Origin: Rheinheimera sp. UJ63
Lineage (GTDB): Bacteria; Pseudomonadota; Gammaproteobacteria; Enterobacterales; Alteromonadaceae
DNA: 64,000 bases
Direction: 5' to 3'
NCBI RefSeq assembly: GCF_021568285.1
Contig: NZ_JAKGTQ010000007.1
Location: forward strand, 62,001-126,000
Under the pieces are notes generated by a model that saw nothing but the letters and a program-made list of their open reading frames with translations, made no database searches and had not been told where the DNA came from. The position numbers were made by a program, and so were the translations under genes. Position 1 is the stretch's first letter. Each line of letters opens with the position of its first letter. Shown piece after piece: positions 49,483 through 58,506 of the stretch.

Positions 49483-49597
49483 AAAAATACCGGTGTTGCC
49501 ACTCTTAACTTTGGGCGGCTAACCGGCATTTTGGCGAGTTATCGTTATACGGGGTGGTAAATACTTGGCCGCTAACAGCATTAGCCAATGCAATCAA

Positions 49598-49740
49598 CCC
49601 GTCCGCGCGCCATTAACATCGCAACCATATGTCGCAAAGTAGCTGATACGGAATGCCCAGTTGCTGACATTCCCAAGCCGTTAAACGACCGCATTGAAAC
49701 AATTGCCGCGTTTCATCCAGCAACAGCGGAATGTTTTTAT
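49598..49740 (-). pseudogene. decayed fragment of mtnA
   Basis: By eye this stretch aligns with 51118-51260 inside mtnA (codons about 172-219) at about 85% identity, 21 differences including a one-base deletion over 143 positions. The deletion breaks the frame and nothing of the rest of mtnA is visible apart from weak similarity just to the left. It has the same orientation as the intact gene about 1.5 kb away. A 74-codon open frame on the opposite strand across it is a shadow. Confidence 0.85.
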
Positions 49741-49776
49741 CTTAGTGCCCAGATACTTCTCTGGCACAAAAAAACA

Positions 49777-50514
49777 TCATTGACGTGCTTTGGCTTTACG
49801 TACCAAACCTAAACCAAACAACCCCAATAACATCATGGCGTAGGTAGCCGGAGCCGGGACCGAAGCTGGGGGTTGATTGGCTGCAGTAACGTTAATAGAC
49901 AAATCAGATGTCTGATTGAAAACCTGAACAAAATTCATTTGTGTATTTCCAGCTGAAGTGTAAGCACGGATAAATCCATTTTGAGGATTCGCACCTGCCG
50001 AAGTTAGAGAGTTGTATGAAAGTAAAAATCCACCATTAGAGCTTGTTAAAGAAGTATTTATAACTCCGCTAGTATTCTTTATACGAGTGCTTACATAATC
50101 GAACGCTGAACCGGCAGCTGTAACTCCAACTGGTAGGTTAAAAAGCAAACCTAAATTCAACCCATTGGTATTAGTAACATCACTTGCCTCTGCAACATTG
50201 GGCTGATAAGTAAAGGAAGATACTGTTGAAGGATTTGAACAATTAACTGTGCCAGTGTAATTGTTTGCACAAATTCTAGGCTGCGCTGCACCCAAAAAAG
50301 GACGAGGTAATGAAGCATAAGCAAGAGTAGTATCAGAAGTATCGTAGTAAAAAATAGTAAGATCAAAAATTTGACCTATGGATATTGCTGAATAGCCCAG
50401 AGAGTCTGATGTTGTAATTTTTAATTGATAGGTCTCAGAAATGATTCCAGCCTTAGCTGAAAAAACGCTAGCCGATAATAGCAATCCCGCTGCGGCCAAA
50501 AGGTATTTATTCAT
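49777..50514 (-). CDS. PEP-CTERM sorting-domain protein
   Basis: 245 aa. Signal peptide (LLAAAGLLLSASVFSAKA), a mostly strand-rich Ser/Thr/Asn-rich body, and a C-terminal tripartite sorting signal: VPAPATYAMM, hydrophobic LLGLFGLGL, basic VRKAKARQ. Such proteins are processed by an exosortase and usually belong to exopolysaccharide/biofilm systems; no exosortase is in the window. Base composition is visibly AT-richer than its neighbours, and it lies between the mtnA relic and intact mtnA, so it is probably an inserted gene. Confidence 0.9.
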   Translation of the reverse strand: MNKYLLAAAGLLLSASVFSAKAGIISETYQLKITTSDSLGYSAISIGQIFDLTIFYYDTSDTTLAYASLPRPFLGAAQPRICANNYTGTVNCSNPSTVSSFTYQPNVAEASDVTNTNGLNLGLLFNLPVGVTAAGSAFDYVSTRIKNTSGVINTSLTSSNGGFLLSYNSLTSAGANPQNGFIRAYTSAGNTQMNFVQVFNQTSDLSINVTAANQPPASVPAPATYAMMLLGLFGLGLVRKAKARQ

Positions 50515-50740
50515 TTTTATTTTCCTGTGTCATTATTTTAATTGAGGTTTACTCTTTCTAATTTCATTTATACAAAAAACATGCCAATAAAATAAACCGT
50601 AAAAAATTAATGACTTGCATGAGCTCCACTCAAGGCGTGTAAAAAAACCTGACATCGCTAACAAAGAAATTACAACTCATCAAGATATTGCTGTTATCTC
50701 TAGCAGCCTTTGTATAGCCTTTCAGACAATCTGTTTTAGC

Positions 50741-51775
50741 TTAGGCTTTTTTAAACAGTGCAGTTAATACCCCCGCGGCAATATCTTGTTGGCTGTAAAC
50801 CCCGGTATCTAACACCCAACCGGTCACTAAATTGGCAGGCGTGACATCAAAAGCGGGGTTAAACACCGGTGCTTCCTCGGGTGCCCACAACGTTTGACCA
50901 AAAGCGCCACTGACCCCGCGTACCTCATCGGCATTTCGTTGCTCAATAGGGATGACACTGCCATCGGCACAGGCTAAATCGACGGTGGTATGCGGTGCCA
51001 CTACATAGAAGGGGACCTGATGATAGTGCGCTAATACCGACAAGCTGTAAGTACCCACTTTATTGGCAAAGTCACCATTGGCCGCGATACGATCTGACCC
51101 CACAAAAATGCGATCGACCTGCCCGCGCGCCATTAACATCGCGGCCATATTGTCGCAAATTAGCTGATACGGAATACCCAATTGCTGGCACTCCCACGCG
51201 GTTAAACGACCGCCTTGTAACAGTGGCCGCGTTTCATCTACCCACAGCCGAATATTTTTGCCTTGTTGATGCGCTAAATTAATCACACCTAGCGCCGTAC
51301 CGACGCCTGCGGTAGCTAAACCACCGGTATTACAGTGGGTTAATAACTGTTCATTCGGTTGCACTAAGGCCGCACCGTGCTCTGCCATCAGTTGACACAG
51401 CGCCACATCTTCGGCAAATAATGCTTCGGCGCACGCGACCGTGGCACTGACAAAATCCGTCTGCTGAATAGCCTCAAGCATGCTATCTAAGTTATTCATT
51501 AAATTAACCGCCGTTGGCCGTGCGGCCCGTAATATTTCGGCGTCTTTTTGCAGTTGCGCTTGGCTATCGCCCTGAGTAGCACGATAGGCTAATAATAAAC
51601 TGGCACCAATGCCGATAGCCGGTGCGCCGCGTAATTGTAAACGCTGGATCAACGTCACCATCTGCGTTACCGTTGTGCAATGCAGCCATTGCTGTTGATG
51701 GGGTAATAAGGTTTGATCTAAAACGTATAGCTCTCCCTGATGCGTTTTCAGACTAAGTGCAGACAAGTTTTTCAT
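50741..51775 (-). CDS. mtnA: methylthioribose-1-phosphate isomerase
   Basis: Converts 5-methylthioribose-1-phosphate to methylthioribulose-1-phosphate. 344 aa. The family blocks are [19 protein letters not shown], the catalytic Cys in [17 protein letters not shown], and the catalytic Asp in [24 protein letters not shown]. It is divergent from mtnK with 88 bp between them, where a perfect met box occurs. Its product is the substrate of MtnB, encoded about 22 kb away. Confidence 0.97.
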   Translation of the reverse strand: MKNLSALSLKTHQGELYVLDQTLLPHQQQWLHCTTVTQMVTLIQRLQLRGAPAIGIGASLLLAYRATQGDSQAQLQKDAEILRAARPTAVNLMNNLDSMLEAIQQTDFVSATVACAEALFAEDVALCQLMAEHGAALVQPNEQLLTHCNTGGLATAGVGTALGVINLAHQQGKNIRLWVDETRPLLQGGRLTAWECQQLGIPYQLICDNMAAMLMARGQVDRIFVGSDRIAANGDFANKVGTYSLSVLAHYHQVPFYVVAPHTTVDLACADGSVIPIEQRNADEVRGVSGAFGQTLWAPEEAPVFNPAFDVTPANLVTGWVLDTGVYSQQDIAAGVLTALFKKA

Positions 51776-51798
51776 AGCTTATTCCTATTTGGCGTTGC

Positions 51799-51806
51799 AG
51801 ACGTCT
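51799..51806. promoter_or_regulatory. perfect met box (AGACGTCT) between mtnA and mtnK
   Basis: The MetJ consensus 8-mer occurs exactly. The next 8-mer (ATAAGGTT) matches only 4/8, so the tandem repeat needed for strong binding is weak. The site lies in the 88-bp divergent region and faces both genes, and a related site precedes the mtnE/mtnB pair. Confidence 0.55.
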
Positions 51807-51863
51807 ATAAGGTTTGCGATTATGCTGCCACGCGTTTTTCTTCTCAAGTAAATAGGTAACCCG

Positions 51864-53057
51864 ATGACTGATTACCGCATTTTCAATAACGACGACGCCA
51901 TGCGTTTTGCCGACAAGCACAGTGAACTCTTTGGCGATCACAGTAAGCTGTCTGCCGAAGAGTTTGGTGACGGCAATCTCAATTTAGTGTTTCGTGTGTC
52001 GAATGATAAAGGGACTTCGCTGATTGTAAAGCAAGCCCTGCCCTATGCTCGCTGTGTGGGCGAAAGTTGGCCTTTAAGCACCGACCGCGCCCGCATTGAA
52101 GCGGAAGTATTGCGCGTACATGCGCGTTTTTGCCCTGAGCATACCGTTGAAATCCGCCATTTTGATGCTGAGCTGTCGGCCATTCTGATGGAAGATTTAA
52201 AGCAATATACCATCTTGCGCACGGCACTGATTAAAGGCAAACAGTATGAGCATGTGGCAACGCAAATTGGCCATTACTTAGCGCACACCTTATTTTATAC
52301 CAGTGATTTTGTGCTGACGGGGCCTGCAAAAAAAGCTGCCGTGGCGCAGTTTATTAACCCCGATCTTTGCCAAATTACCGAAGATTTATTTTTTACCGAT
52401 CCCTACTGCAATCACGAGCGCAATAACATCCATGATTTGATTATCAGCACCGCACGCGAACTATGGCAAGACGAAGCGCTACAAGCGGAAGTCGCCGCAC
52501 TAAAAGCCGACTTTTTATCTAAGCCACAAGCCTTGTTACACGGCGATTTGCACAGCGGCAGTATTTTTGTCAATGCTGAAAACTGCAAGGTGATCGACGC
52601 CGAATTTGGCTTTTATGGCCCTATCGGCTTTGATGTTGGCTCGTTACTGGCTAACTTTTGTTTGAACTATCTTGGTTGCGCTGGGTTACTGGCAGATACC
52701 GAGGCGGTCACTGAACACCAAACCTATGTGCGCCAACAATGCCTAACACTGTGGCAAGTATTCGCTGAACAATTTAGCCAGTTAATGAGCCAAGACAGCC
52801 AAGATCCGATGCTGCGTAACAGCTTGTATCAAAAACAATTTTTGCAGCAGGTTTTTGCTGATGCCATTGGCTATGCTGGCTGTGAGCTGATCCGGCGTAC
52901 CGTAGGGTTAGCGCATGTGGCCGACTTAGATAAAGTCAGCAGTGAGCAACAACGCGCCAACATCGAAAAACAGGCTATCGAGCTTGGCCGCCGTTTTATT
53001 ACTCAGCGCCGAAGCCTGAACAGTATTGAGCAAGTTTTAGACTTGTTACCTGTATAA
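51864..53057 (+). CDS. mtnK: S-methyl-5-thioribose kinase
   Basis: Phosphorylates 5-methylthioribose, the entry step of the kinase/isomerase route. 397 aa, choline-kinase-like fold. Visible parts are EEFGDGNLNLVFRV, SLIVKQALPY, the catalytic loop LLHGDLHSGSIFVN and metal-binding DAEFGFYGPIGFDVG. It is divergent from mtnA. The presence of a kinase means a separate methylthioadenosine nucleosidase must supply the substrate; none is in the window. Confidence 0.97.
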   Translation: MTDYRIFNNDDAMRFADKHSELFGDHSKLSAEEFGDGNLNLVFRVSNDKGTSLIVKQALPYARCVGESWPLSTDRARIEAEVLRVHARFCPEHTVEIRHFDAELSAILMEDLKQYTILRTALIKGKQYEHVATQIGHYLAHTLFYTSDFVLTGPAKKAAVAQFINPDLCQITEDLFFTDPYCNHERNNIHDLIISTARELWQDEALQAEVAALKADFLSKPQALLHGDLHSGSIFVNAENCKVIDAEFGFYGPIGFDVGSLLANFCLNYLGCAGLLADTEAVTEHQTYVRQQCLTLWQVFAEQFSQLMSQDSQDPMLRNSLYQKQFLQQVFADAIGYAGCELIRRTVGLAHVADLDKVSSEQQRANIEKQAIELGRRFITQRRSLNSIEQVLDLLPV

Positions 53058-53060
53058 GCC

Positions 53061-53327
53061 TAGGGCTTGTTGACGTTTGCTGTTTAGATTTTGTTCGTTT
53101 GGCGATGTTTTGCTCGCGAAACGAGGAGTGCAGTTTAGTTATTCTAAATAAACGACGAGTGACAAAGAGCAAAGCATCGCCAGACGAACCCTTCGGGCAG
53201 CGTGTGGCTGGCATTTCTACTACGTTATCGCTTGTTTATGTAGAATAACTACACGGCACAAGCTCTGCCTTGTATAAATACCAGCCATTCAGCTGCAAAA
53301 ACAACCATCAAACATCAACAAGCCCTA
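53061..53327. repeat. TA-flanked inverted-repeat element (MITE-like)
   Basis: A roughly 263-bp element with 16-17-bp terminal inverted repeats (GGGCTTGTTGACGTTTG at the left and its near-complement at the right, one mismatch), bounded by TA on each side (53061-53062 and 53326-53327), as expected for a TA target-site duplication. Internal arms at 53093-53115 and 53167-53189 pair over 21 of 23 bases. An 11-bp repeat (53136-53146) and its complement (53241-53251) also occur. No open frame with a convincing start. It fills most of the 412-bp gap between mtnK and the ABC operon. Confidence 0.75.
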
Positions 53328-53469
53328 AGACCCCTGCCCAAGCTACATTGAGTGCAGGGGTTATTAAAGCCAAATTTACATTTAGTTACACTATAGCTAC
53401 CTACTAAACTGGTTCTTGCACTGCACCTTATGCCAAACTGCCATAATGATTTTGTTGTAAGGTTGCTCC

Positions 53470-54150
53470 ATGATAAGCGCTCAAGCGTTAAGTAAAATTT
53501 TTGGTAGCGGTGATACTCAGGTTGCAGCGCTACGAGAGGTCAGTTTAACCATCGCCGAAAATGAATTTGTGGCCATTATGGGCAGTTCGGGTTCCGGCAA
53601 ATCAACACTCATGAATATTCTGGGTTGTCTCGACACCCCGAGCAGTGGTCAATACCAGCTGGCCGGTGCTGATGTTAGTGCGCTGAATGATGAACAACTC
53701 TCGGCCATGCGCAATCAGCATATTGGTTTTATTTTCCAATCATTTCATTTGCTCCCCCGGCTAAGTGCCGCCGAAAACGTGGCGCTGCCCTTACGTTACA
53801 CCGACACCCCCGCCATTGAAGCGCTACAACGTGCCGAAACATTGTTAGAACAAGTAGGGCTAGGCCATCGTATGCATCATAAGCCGGCAGAAATGTCAGG
53901 GGGCCAGCGTCAGCGTGTGGCCATTGCCCGCGCACTGATCAACAACCCCAAAGTGATTTTTGCCGATGAGCCTACCGGCAACCTAGACAGTAAAACCTCA
54001 ATAGAAATCATGCAATTACTTACCAGCCTGCATCAGCAAGGCAATACCGTCGTGATGGTAACCCATGAAGATGACATTGCCGCCTATGCCCAGCGGGTCA
54101 TTAGAATGCGTGACGGCCAAATACTTGAGGACAGCCAATGTTCGGTTTAA
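53470..54150 (+). CDS. ABC transporter ATP-binding protein (MacB/LolD type)
   Basis: 226 aa. Walker A GSSGSGKST, signature MSGGQRQRVAIARAL, Walker B KVIFADEPTGNLDS, and the switch His in MVTHEDDIAAYA. It belongs to the MacB/LolD group that drives mechanotransmission rather than substrate channels. First gene of a five-gene export operon; its end overlaps the next gene by 13 bp. Confidence 0.95.
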   Translation: MISAQALSKIFGSGDTQVAALREVSLTIAENEFVAIMGSSGSGKSTLMNILGCLDTPSSGQYQLAGADVSALNDEQLSAMRNQHIGFIFQSFHLLPRLSAAENVALPLRYTDTPAIEALQRAETLLEQVGLGHRMHHKPAEMSGGQRQRVAIARALINNPKVIFADEPTGNLDSKTSIEIMQLLTSLHQQGNTVVMVTHEDDIAAYAQRVIRMRDGQILEDSQCSV

Positions 54151-55079
54151 GTTTGATCCTGGCCACCACTCTGAGCCAGCAAGTACAAAGTGAATTACCG
54201 CTGCTGCTCACCGGCAGTTTAGTGTCGGAATATCGGCAAACCATTGTCGCACCAATGAGCGACACTTGGCGTATTCAAGTGCAATGGCTAAAACCGGAAG
54301 CAGAAGCGGTTAAAGCCGGCGACTTGGTGGCGGTTTTTGATGCCGGCTCCATTCAAGCCAATATTGAACGGCTCAAAAACCAATTAGTCAGCACTCAAGA
54401 GCAATTAAAACAACTCGAAAGCCAGCAAGCGTTAAAGGTGATGGAAGCAGAGTATGAATTGCAGCGCCGCGAATTATTATTAGAGAAAGCCAACATTGAC
54501 GCAGCGGTGCCTAAAACCAACCTCAGTTTGTACGACTATGAAAATAACCAGCTATTACAGCAACGTGCTACTACCGAATTGCAAAAAGCCCGGGAAACCC
54601 TCGTTACTGCCAAGCAAGAACAACAAACCACGTTATTCAAACAGCAACTGCAAATTGATAAAACAGCGGCAGAGCTCGCTGAAGCAGAGTTAAACCTGAC
54701 CAAAATGAGCGTGTACGCCGAACGGGACGGCGCCATCAGTTATGGCTTACATCCTTGGTATCGCACCAAATTATTTGGCGGTGTTACCGCACAGCCCGGA
54801 TGGTCGATTGCCGAAGTGACCGAGTTAAATGGCCTTTATGTTGAAGCCTGGGTACATGAAGTAGATGTAGCGCGTTTGCAGCAAGCTAAACACATTAGTG
54901 CTCGTTTTGATATTTCCCCTGAGTTGCAATTCCCCGTAACACTGCAACAACTGGCTGGTCAAGGCGAAAAGCGTCAAGCCTGGGGCAATGCCTTGTATTA
55001 TCGAGCGCAATTTAGCGCGAGCAACCTACCCATATCTCAGCCGTTGCTGGGCATGGGCTTGCTATTAGAGGTACGCTAA
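54138..55079 (+). CDS. periplasmic adaptor (HlyD-like) 1
   Basis: 313 aa, the first of three consecutive adaptors. An N-terminal hydrophobic segment (FGLSLILATTLSQQVQS) suits a signal peptide or anchor. Lipoyl/barrel-sandwich parts (LLLTGSLVSEYRQTI, AVKAGDLVAVFDAGSIQANI) flank a long coiled coil (about 75-185), followed by a beta-barrel part with GVTAQPGWSIAEVTELNGLYVEAWVHEVDVARL. Overlaps the ATPase gene by 13 bp and leaves one base before the next gene. No outer-membrane TolC-like gene is adjacent. Confidence 0.85.
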   Translation: MFGLSLILATTLSQQVQSELPLLLTGSLVSEYRQTIVAPMSDTWRIQVQWLKPEAEAVKAGDLVAVFDAGSIQANIERLKNQLVSTQEQLKQLESQQALKVMEAEYELQRRELLLEKANIDAAVPKTNLSLYDYENNQLLQQRATTELQKARETLVTAKQEQQTTLFKQQLQIDKTAAELAEAELNLTKMSVYAERDGAISYGLHPWYRTKLFGGVTAQPGWSIAEVTELNGLYVEAWVHEVDVARLQQAKHISARFDISPELQFPVTLQQLAGQGEKRQAWGNALYYRAQFSASNLPISQPLLGMGLLLEVR

Positions 55080-55080
55080 C

Positions 55081-56076
55081 ATGCCATTTCGACTGCTACT
55101 CTCTAGCCTGGTTTGTTTCGGCTTAATTAGCTGCACACCCGCACCAGAAACGAGCAATAATGAGCAACAACGCCAAACGGTACGAGCAACGGGTCAGTTA
55201 GCCGCAGCCACTTTTTTTACCATCACCCCTCCCAGTGTCGGCCGCTTATGGCAATACAATATTAAAGAAATGGCGCCAGAAGGCAGTTTGTTGCAACAAG
55301 GCATGCCGGTAATTGGCTTTGATAGCCAAAGCGTACAAGACGAGCTGCGTAATAAAAATATTGAACTGCGCAGTGCAGAGCAAGAATTGGCCAACCGTTT
55401 AACCGCTGATGAACAACGTTTTGAGGAATTAAAACTGCAATTAGCCGAACGCAAAAACGACCATGATCGTGAACAGCGTAAGGCCGAGATAGTGGATAAC
55501 TCTCGCTCTGCAAATGATCGCCGAAAATCGCAGATCGACTTCACTATTGCGAAAAGTCAGTATCAATTAGCGCAAAGTCGTTTAGATTTTCATCAACAAC
55601 AGCGCGATGCCGAGCAACAAATTATTTCCTCGAAAATTGCCCGCTTAAGCGCTGAGGTAGAACAATTAAAACGGGAAGTCGCGTCGTTAAAAATTAGCGC
55701 GCCCTTTGCCGGCATCATGGTGTATGTACCTAATTACAATGGCGAAAAATCATCGGTTGGCGATACCGTTCAGTTTGGCCAACCCATTGCCGAAGTTAGC
55801 CAATTAGAAAGTTTGTATATCAAAACTGAAATTGATGAAGTTGATTTAAAGTACCTTCGTAGCGGCCTAGTGGTGCAAATTACCTTAGATGCCTATCCCG
55901 AGCGCAACTTTAGTGGCGTGCTGACCGATTTAGGCACTGCGGTGCGCAACAAAACAGCCGAAAATCTTAGCCGCGTCGTCGATGCCAGTATCAAACTCGA
56001 CGAAACAGATTTGGCTATTATGCGCCCGGGTATGAGTGCGCGCTTACAAATTCGTTTAGCGGCAGGAGGTGAATAA
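55081..56076 (+). CDS. periplasmic adaptor (HlyD-like) lipoprotein 2
   Basis: 331 aa. Lipobox LISC near residue 18 predicts an inner-membrane lipoprotein. Domains: barrel-sandwich (TFFTITPPSVGRLWQYNIKEMAPEGSLLQQGMPVIGFDSQ), long coiled coil (about 85-200), second sandwich half (ISAPFAGIMVYVPNYNGEKSSVGDTVQFGQPIAEV), and beta-barrel (LYIKTEIDEVDLKYLRSGL). It overlaps the next gene by one base (TAATG). It is unlike adaptor 1 in sequence. Confidence 0.88.
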   Translation: MPFRLLLSSLVCFGLISCTPAPETSNNEQQRQTVRATGQLAAATFFTITPPSVGRLWQYNIKEMAPEGSLLQQGMPVIGFDSQSVQDELRNKNIELRSAEQELANRLTADEQRFEELKLQLAERKNDHDREQRKAEIVDNSRSANDRRKSQIDFTIAKSQYQLAQSRLDFHQQQRDAEQQIISSKIARLSAEVEQLKREVASLKISAPFAGIMVYVPNYNGEKSSVGDTVQFGQPIAEVSQLESLYIKTEIDEVDLKYLRSGLVVQITLDAYPERNFSGVLTDLGTAVRNKTAENLSRVVDASIKLDETDLAIMRPGMSARLQIRLAAGGE

Positions 56077-57257
56077 TGCGCTATGCCGTTATGTTAGCCG
56101 GTAGTTTGCTTCTACTCAGTGGTTGTGGTGAAACCGACGAGAACGCAGCCTTATTAACACTGCAATCGAGCACGCTTGAACACCGCATTCAAGCTGAAGG
56201 GGAGTTATTTGCCGTTAACGCCATTAGCATCAATGCGCCTCAAAGTACCCGAGGCCCCCGTTTTATCGCCGAGATCACCCCAGAATACAGCAGTGTTTCA
56301 CCCGGAGATTTGGTGATCCGTTTTGATGCGACGCAGTTAGAACGCAGCCGGCGTGATGCCAGTAATGCTTTATCTGGCGTACTGGCCGATCAAGACTTTA
56401 AAGGCACTCAGCAACAAGCAGAACTGTCCACTATTGGTTTAGATCAGCGCCTTGTGCAGCAAGAATTTGCCTTTGCCGACCGTTTTAGTATTGATGATAT
56501 CCAAATACGCTCACGCCTAGAAATCTTAGACTCGATGCAAAATAAAGAGTTTTTAGGTGAAAAGCAGTCTTACTTAGATTGGCAACAACAAAGTTTTGCC
56601 AACCGCTCGCAAGGCGAACTCGACTTGCTACAACTGCAAAAAGGGCAGCAACAAAGCTTATTGACCCAGGCTGAAACGGGCTTAGCTGCACTCGAAATCC
56701 GCGCTCAACACAAGGGTATTTTGCTGTATGACAGCAACTGGCGCGGTGAAAAACCCGAGGTGGGTCGGATGGTGTTTCCCGGCGAAAAGCTGGGCAGTAT
56801 TCCAGACTTAAGCTTACAACATGTCAAACTGCTGATTATTGAACAAGAGTCAGTTGGCTTAGCGGTCGATCAACCGGTGTTTTTTCGTTTAACCGCTCGC
56901 CCAGAGCAAGTACTTGAGGGCCGCATCCAAAGCGTGGGTCAAGTGGCGCAATCGCGCGAACGTCGCGATCCGCGCCGCTATATTGAAGTTATCGTGGCAC
57001 CAAGCGCCCAACAAGATTTCTTTTTACCGGGAGCAAAAGTACGCGCTGAGATTTTAGCTAACACCTTGCCGGAGGTGTTAGCGCTACCCTTGCAAGCCAT
57101 TTTCAGCGATGAAAAAGGCCAATATGTGTGGCAACAACGCGGCGGCAGTTTGCAACGACAAGCCGTAAGCTTAGGTGCTAAAAGCCTAACACACGCCGAA
57201 ATTATCGAAGGCCTAAGCGCCGGCGATCGTATCAGCTTATTGCCACCGGAGAACTAA
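56076..57257 (+). CDS. periplasmic adaptor (HlyD-like) lipoprotein 3
   Basis: 393 aa. Lipobox LLSGC at about residue 17. It has the same overall order: sandwich half (HRIQAEGELFAVNAISINAPQ), coiled coil (about 85-210), second half (IRAQHKGILLYDSNWRGEKPEVGRMVFPGEKLGSI), beta-barrel and a membrane-proximal domain near the end (LALPLQAIFSDEKGQYVW). This is the longest and most complete of the three adaptors. One base separates it from the permease gene. Confidence 0.88.
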   Translation: MRYAVMLAGSLLLLSGCGETDENAALLTLQSSTLEHRIQAEGELFAVNAISINAPQSTRGPRFIAEITPEYSSVSPGDLVIRFDATQLERSRRDASNALSGVLADQDFKGTQQQAELSTIGLDQRLVQQEFAFADRFSIDDIQIRSRLEILDSMQNKEFLGEKQSYLDWQQQSFANRSQGELDLLQLQKGQQQSLLTQAETGLAALEIRAQHKGILLYDSNWRGEKPEVGRMVFPGEKLGSIPDLSLQHVKLLIIEQESVGLAVDQPVFFRLTARPEQVLEGRIQSVGQVAQSRERRDPRRYIEVIVAPSAQQDFFLPGAKVRAEILANTLPEVLALPLQAIFSDEKGQYVWQQRGGSLQRQAVSLGAKSLTHAEIIEGLSAGDRISLLPPEN

Positions 57258-57258
57258 C

Positions 57259-58494
57259 ATGAAACATAGCGCCATGCTAAAAGATACCTTGGCTGAGTTG
57301 GCACAACATAAACTTCGTACCTTTCTAACCTTACTCGGTATGATATTTGGTGTAGGTGCGGTAATTGCGATGCTTAACATTGGTGAAGGCGCCGAACGCG
57401 AAGCCTTAAAAACCATTGAAACCATGGGGCTGCGCAACATTATTGTTGAGAGCAAAACCTTTGACGAAAAAACCTTATTAGAGCATCGCAAACATTCTTT
57501 AGGGCTGAGCCAAAGCGATCTGCAAGCGGCCGTGACAACGCTACCTAACATCACCGGCTTTAGCGCCGAGCGCCAGCTCGAAACCTATGCCATTATCAGC
57601 CACAGCGGTAAAAGCGAAGGTTTAGCCGTGGGTGTATTACCCAGTTATATGGCACTTAGTAGCTTGCCATTTGCTAGCGGCCGTAACTTTACAGAGCAAG
57701 AAGACCTGTATGCCGCACAAGTGGCCGTGCTCGGCTCACAAATGGCCGCTAATTTGTTTCCTGAAGGCGATGCACTTGGCCGTTATGTTAAAGTCAATCA
57801 TGTCTGGTTAGAGGTTATCGGCGTGTTGGCCGAGCCCTATAACAGCCAAAACGAATTTCAGGGTATTAAGCTGGGTGGTGAACAAAACCAACTGTTTATG
57901 CCGCTACAAACCGCCCGCAGCCGCTTTCGCAGTATTCCTCTGGATGCCGAACTCAGCTCGTTTCGTTTACAGTTAACCGAAGGTGCCAATAGCGCCGTCG
58001 CAGCCCGCGCCCTAAACTATTTATTGCAGCAACGTCATCATGATATTGATGATTTTCGCTTAATCGTACCCGCGGCGTTATTAGCACAGCAGGAGCAAAC
58101 ACAAAAAATATTTAATATTGTGATGTCCTGTGTGGCGGGTATTTCGTTGCTGGTAGGCGGTATTGGTATTATGAATATCATGCTGGCCACGGTGTTAGAA
58201 CGCACCAAAGAAATTGGTTTATTACGCGCTATTGGCGCCACTAAACGCGATATTAAACTGCAGTTTGTTGCCGAAAGCTTCACCATCGCTATTGTCGGCG
58301 GCATCGCCGGTATTCTGTTTGGTATTATTCTCTCTGAATTAATTGCTTTTTATTCTGGTTGGGCGGTGTCCTGGTCAATCCCAGCTATCGTGCTAAGCTT
58401 TAGTATCTGTGCGTTAATCGGTGTCGCTTTTGGGGTTTATCCTGCCATTAAAGCCTCAGAGTTGGATCCGATCACGGCCTTACAAACAGATTAA
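57259..58494 (+). CDS. MacB-like ABC transporter permease
   Basis: 411 aa. N-terminal membrane helix (LRTFLTLLGMIFGVGAVIAML), large periplasmic MacB_PCD domain (about 45-270), and three C-terminal helices of the FtsX type (VMSCVAGISLLVGGIGIMNIMLATVLERTKEIGLLRAIGATKRDI). The ATPase is a separate protein, as in two-component MacB systems. Such transporters export peptides, macrolides, siderophores or lipoproteins; substrate unknown. Confidence 0.95.
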   Translation: MKHSAMLKDTLAELAQHKLRTFLTLLGMIFGVGAVIAMLNIGEGAEREALKTIETMGLRNIIVESKTFDEKTLLEHRKHSLGLSQSDLQAAVTTLPNITGFSAERQLETYAIISHSGKSEGLAVGVLPSYMALSSLPFASGRNFTEQEDLYAAQVAVLGSQMAANLFPEGDALGRYVKVNHVWLEVIGVLAEPYNSQNEFQGIKLGGEQNQLFMPLQTARSRFRSIPLDAELSSFRLQLTEGANSAVAARALNYLLQQRHHDIDDFRLIVPAALLAQQEQTQKIFNIVMSCVAGISLLVGGIGIMNIMLATVLERTKEIGLLRAIGATKRDIKLQFVAESFTIAIVGGIAGILFGIILSELIAFYSGWAVSWSIPAIVLSFSICALIGVAFGVYPAIKASELDPITALQTD

Positions 58495-58506
58495 TACGGA
58501 GTCACC

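Noticed and set aside
49743..49773. Imperfect hairpin followed by an A-run, considered as a terminator
   Set aside because: The A-run is on the wrong strand to terminate the PEP-CTERM gene, and no plus-strand gene ends there.
49588..49812. 74-codon plus-strand frame
   Set aside because: It lies opposite the mtnA relic; a similar antisense frame (50995-51282) runs opposite intact mtnA, so both are shadows.
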